From Erysipelotrichaceae bacterium (GTDB lineage Bacteria > Bacillota_I > Bacilli_A > Erysipelotrichales > Erysipelotrichaceae), in NCBI GenBank assembly GCA_024681275.1, contig JAILBD010000201.1:1-5949 (forward strand): a stretch of DNA of 5,949 nucleotides, read 5' to 3'. The notes below the pieces were generated by a model. The model was not told the origin of the DNA. It saw only the letters and a list, made by a program, of their open reading frames with translations, and ran no database searches. Position 1 is the stretch's first letter; every line of letters begins with the position of its first letter. Both the position numbers and the translations under genes were made by a program. Positions 5,662 through 5,949 of the stretch are shown piece by piece.

Positions 5662-5949
5662 CTAATCCTTATTTATGACATCCGATACTACTTCAACGAT
5701 GTCCTTTGCACCGTCGATGCCGGACTTCTTTTCGTTGGCACCCGCTTCCTTGTCCAGTGCTGCCTTGATGGAATCCACATCGCCCACAAGACCGGCGACG
5801 GATCCCAGCGTATCAAGACCCAGTATGGAAGCGATGTCGGAGATGATGGTCGCTGTCTCCGAGACACCGATCTCTTCCGATTCCAGAGTGGCCTTGATGT
5901 CCCTTCCGGAAAGATAGACATCGATCAGCGATGAGATGCCAGGTATGCC
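5662..5949 (-). CDS. C-terminal part of an unrecognised protein (cut by right edge)
   Basis: An open minus-strand frame of 95 codons runs in from the right edge and ends at TAG (5664-5662). It has no start codon because its 5' part is outside the window. The visible tail starts GIPGISSLIDVYLSG and ends VVSDVINKD. It looks helical, Ala/Ser/Gly/Asp/Ile-rich, with small-residue hydrophobic stretches (IISDIASILGLDTLGSVAGLVGDVDSI), a hydrophilic linker (KEAGANEKKSG) and a final helix. It is the best frame here because it is fully open to the edge, has natural composition, and stops just beyond the convergent terminator; the other open frames (Ser/Arg/Pro-rich) are shadows. I do not recognise a family. 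It converges on the TIR gene, so it is in a different transcription unit; a role in the same system cannot be judged. Confidence 0.75.
   Translation of the reverse strand, partial: GIPGISSLIDVYLSGRDIKATLESEEIGVSETATIISDIASILGLDTLGSVAGLVGDVDSIKAALDKEAGANEKKSGIDGAKDIVEVVSDVINKD

Noticed and set aside
5675..5921. Two other open frames at the right edge (plus 5675-5917, minus 5688-5921)
   Set aside because: Both are Ser/Arg/Pro-rich with no ribosome-binding site. They lie over the better minus-strand frame that ends at 5662.
1..5949. Mobile element, attachment site, CRISPR array or RNA gene
   Set aside because: No transposase or integrase motif, no long inverted or direct DNA repeats, no regular spacer pattern and no tRNA-like cloverleaf were found by eye.

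Overview
The window looks like a chromosomal accessory segment from a Bacillota (Firmicutes) genome. GC content is moderate, roughly half by eye. Ribosome-binding sites are strong and purine-rich (AGGAGG, GGAGGTGA), the -10 boxes are TATAAT, the intergenic DNA is AT-rich, and short stem-loop plus U-run terminators separate most genes. The proteins fit a gut anaerobe (Erysipelotrichia or Clostridia), but I cannot place the species. No tRNA, rRNA, CRISPR array, transposase or integrase is visible.

Layout from left to right. (1) 1-290, minus: the N-terminal part of an aldo/keto reductase, cut by the left edge. (2) 291-385: a gap holding the terminator of the next gene and the reductase ribosome-binding site. 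(3) 386-1486, minus: a lipoprotein of about 366 aa built from three tandem copies of a beta-rich repeat of about 90-105 aa, with its own TATAAT box. (4) 1487-1612: that promoter plus two stem-loops, one terminating the large minus-strand gene to the right and one oriented on the plus strand with no obvious gene to serve. (5) 1613-3445 (or 3493), minus: a membrane protein with about three N-terminal transmembrane helices, two degenerate TrkA-N-like Rossmann domains and a C-terminal RyR (ryanodine-receptor repeat) domain. (6) 3446-3591: an AT-rich divergent promoter region. (7) 3592-5631, plus: a 679-aa protein with an N-terminal TIR domain that keeps the putative catalytic glutamate, followed by about 500 residues I do not recognise. 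(8) 5632-5661: a bidirectional terminator. (9) 5662-5949, minus: the C-terminal 95 codons of an unrecognised gene running off the right edge.

The centre of interest is the divergent pair (5)+(7). TIR domains cleave NAD+ and can make ADP-ribose-derived signals. RyR domains in bacteria have been proposed by comparative genomics to bind such nucleotides. A TIR protein with a large possible sensor region, facing a membrane protein with nucleotide-binding-type Rossmann folds and an RyR domain, has the logic of a Thoeris-like abortive-infection system: sensing, then a NAD-derived messenger, then a membrane effector. It has neither of the usual ThsA effectors (SIR2-SLOG or TM-Macro). This functional link is an inference from domain content and gene arrangement. 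The lipoprotein, the reductase and the right-edge gene are in separate transcription units and need not belong to it.
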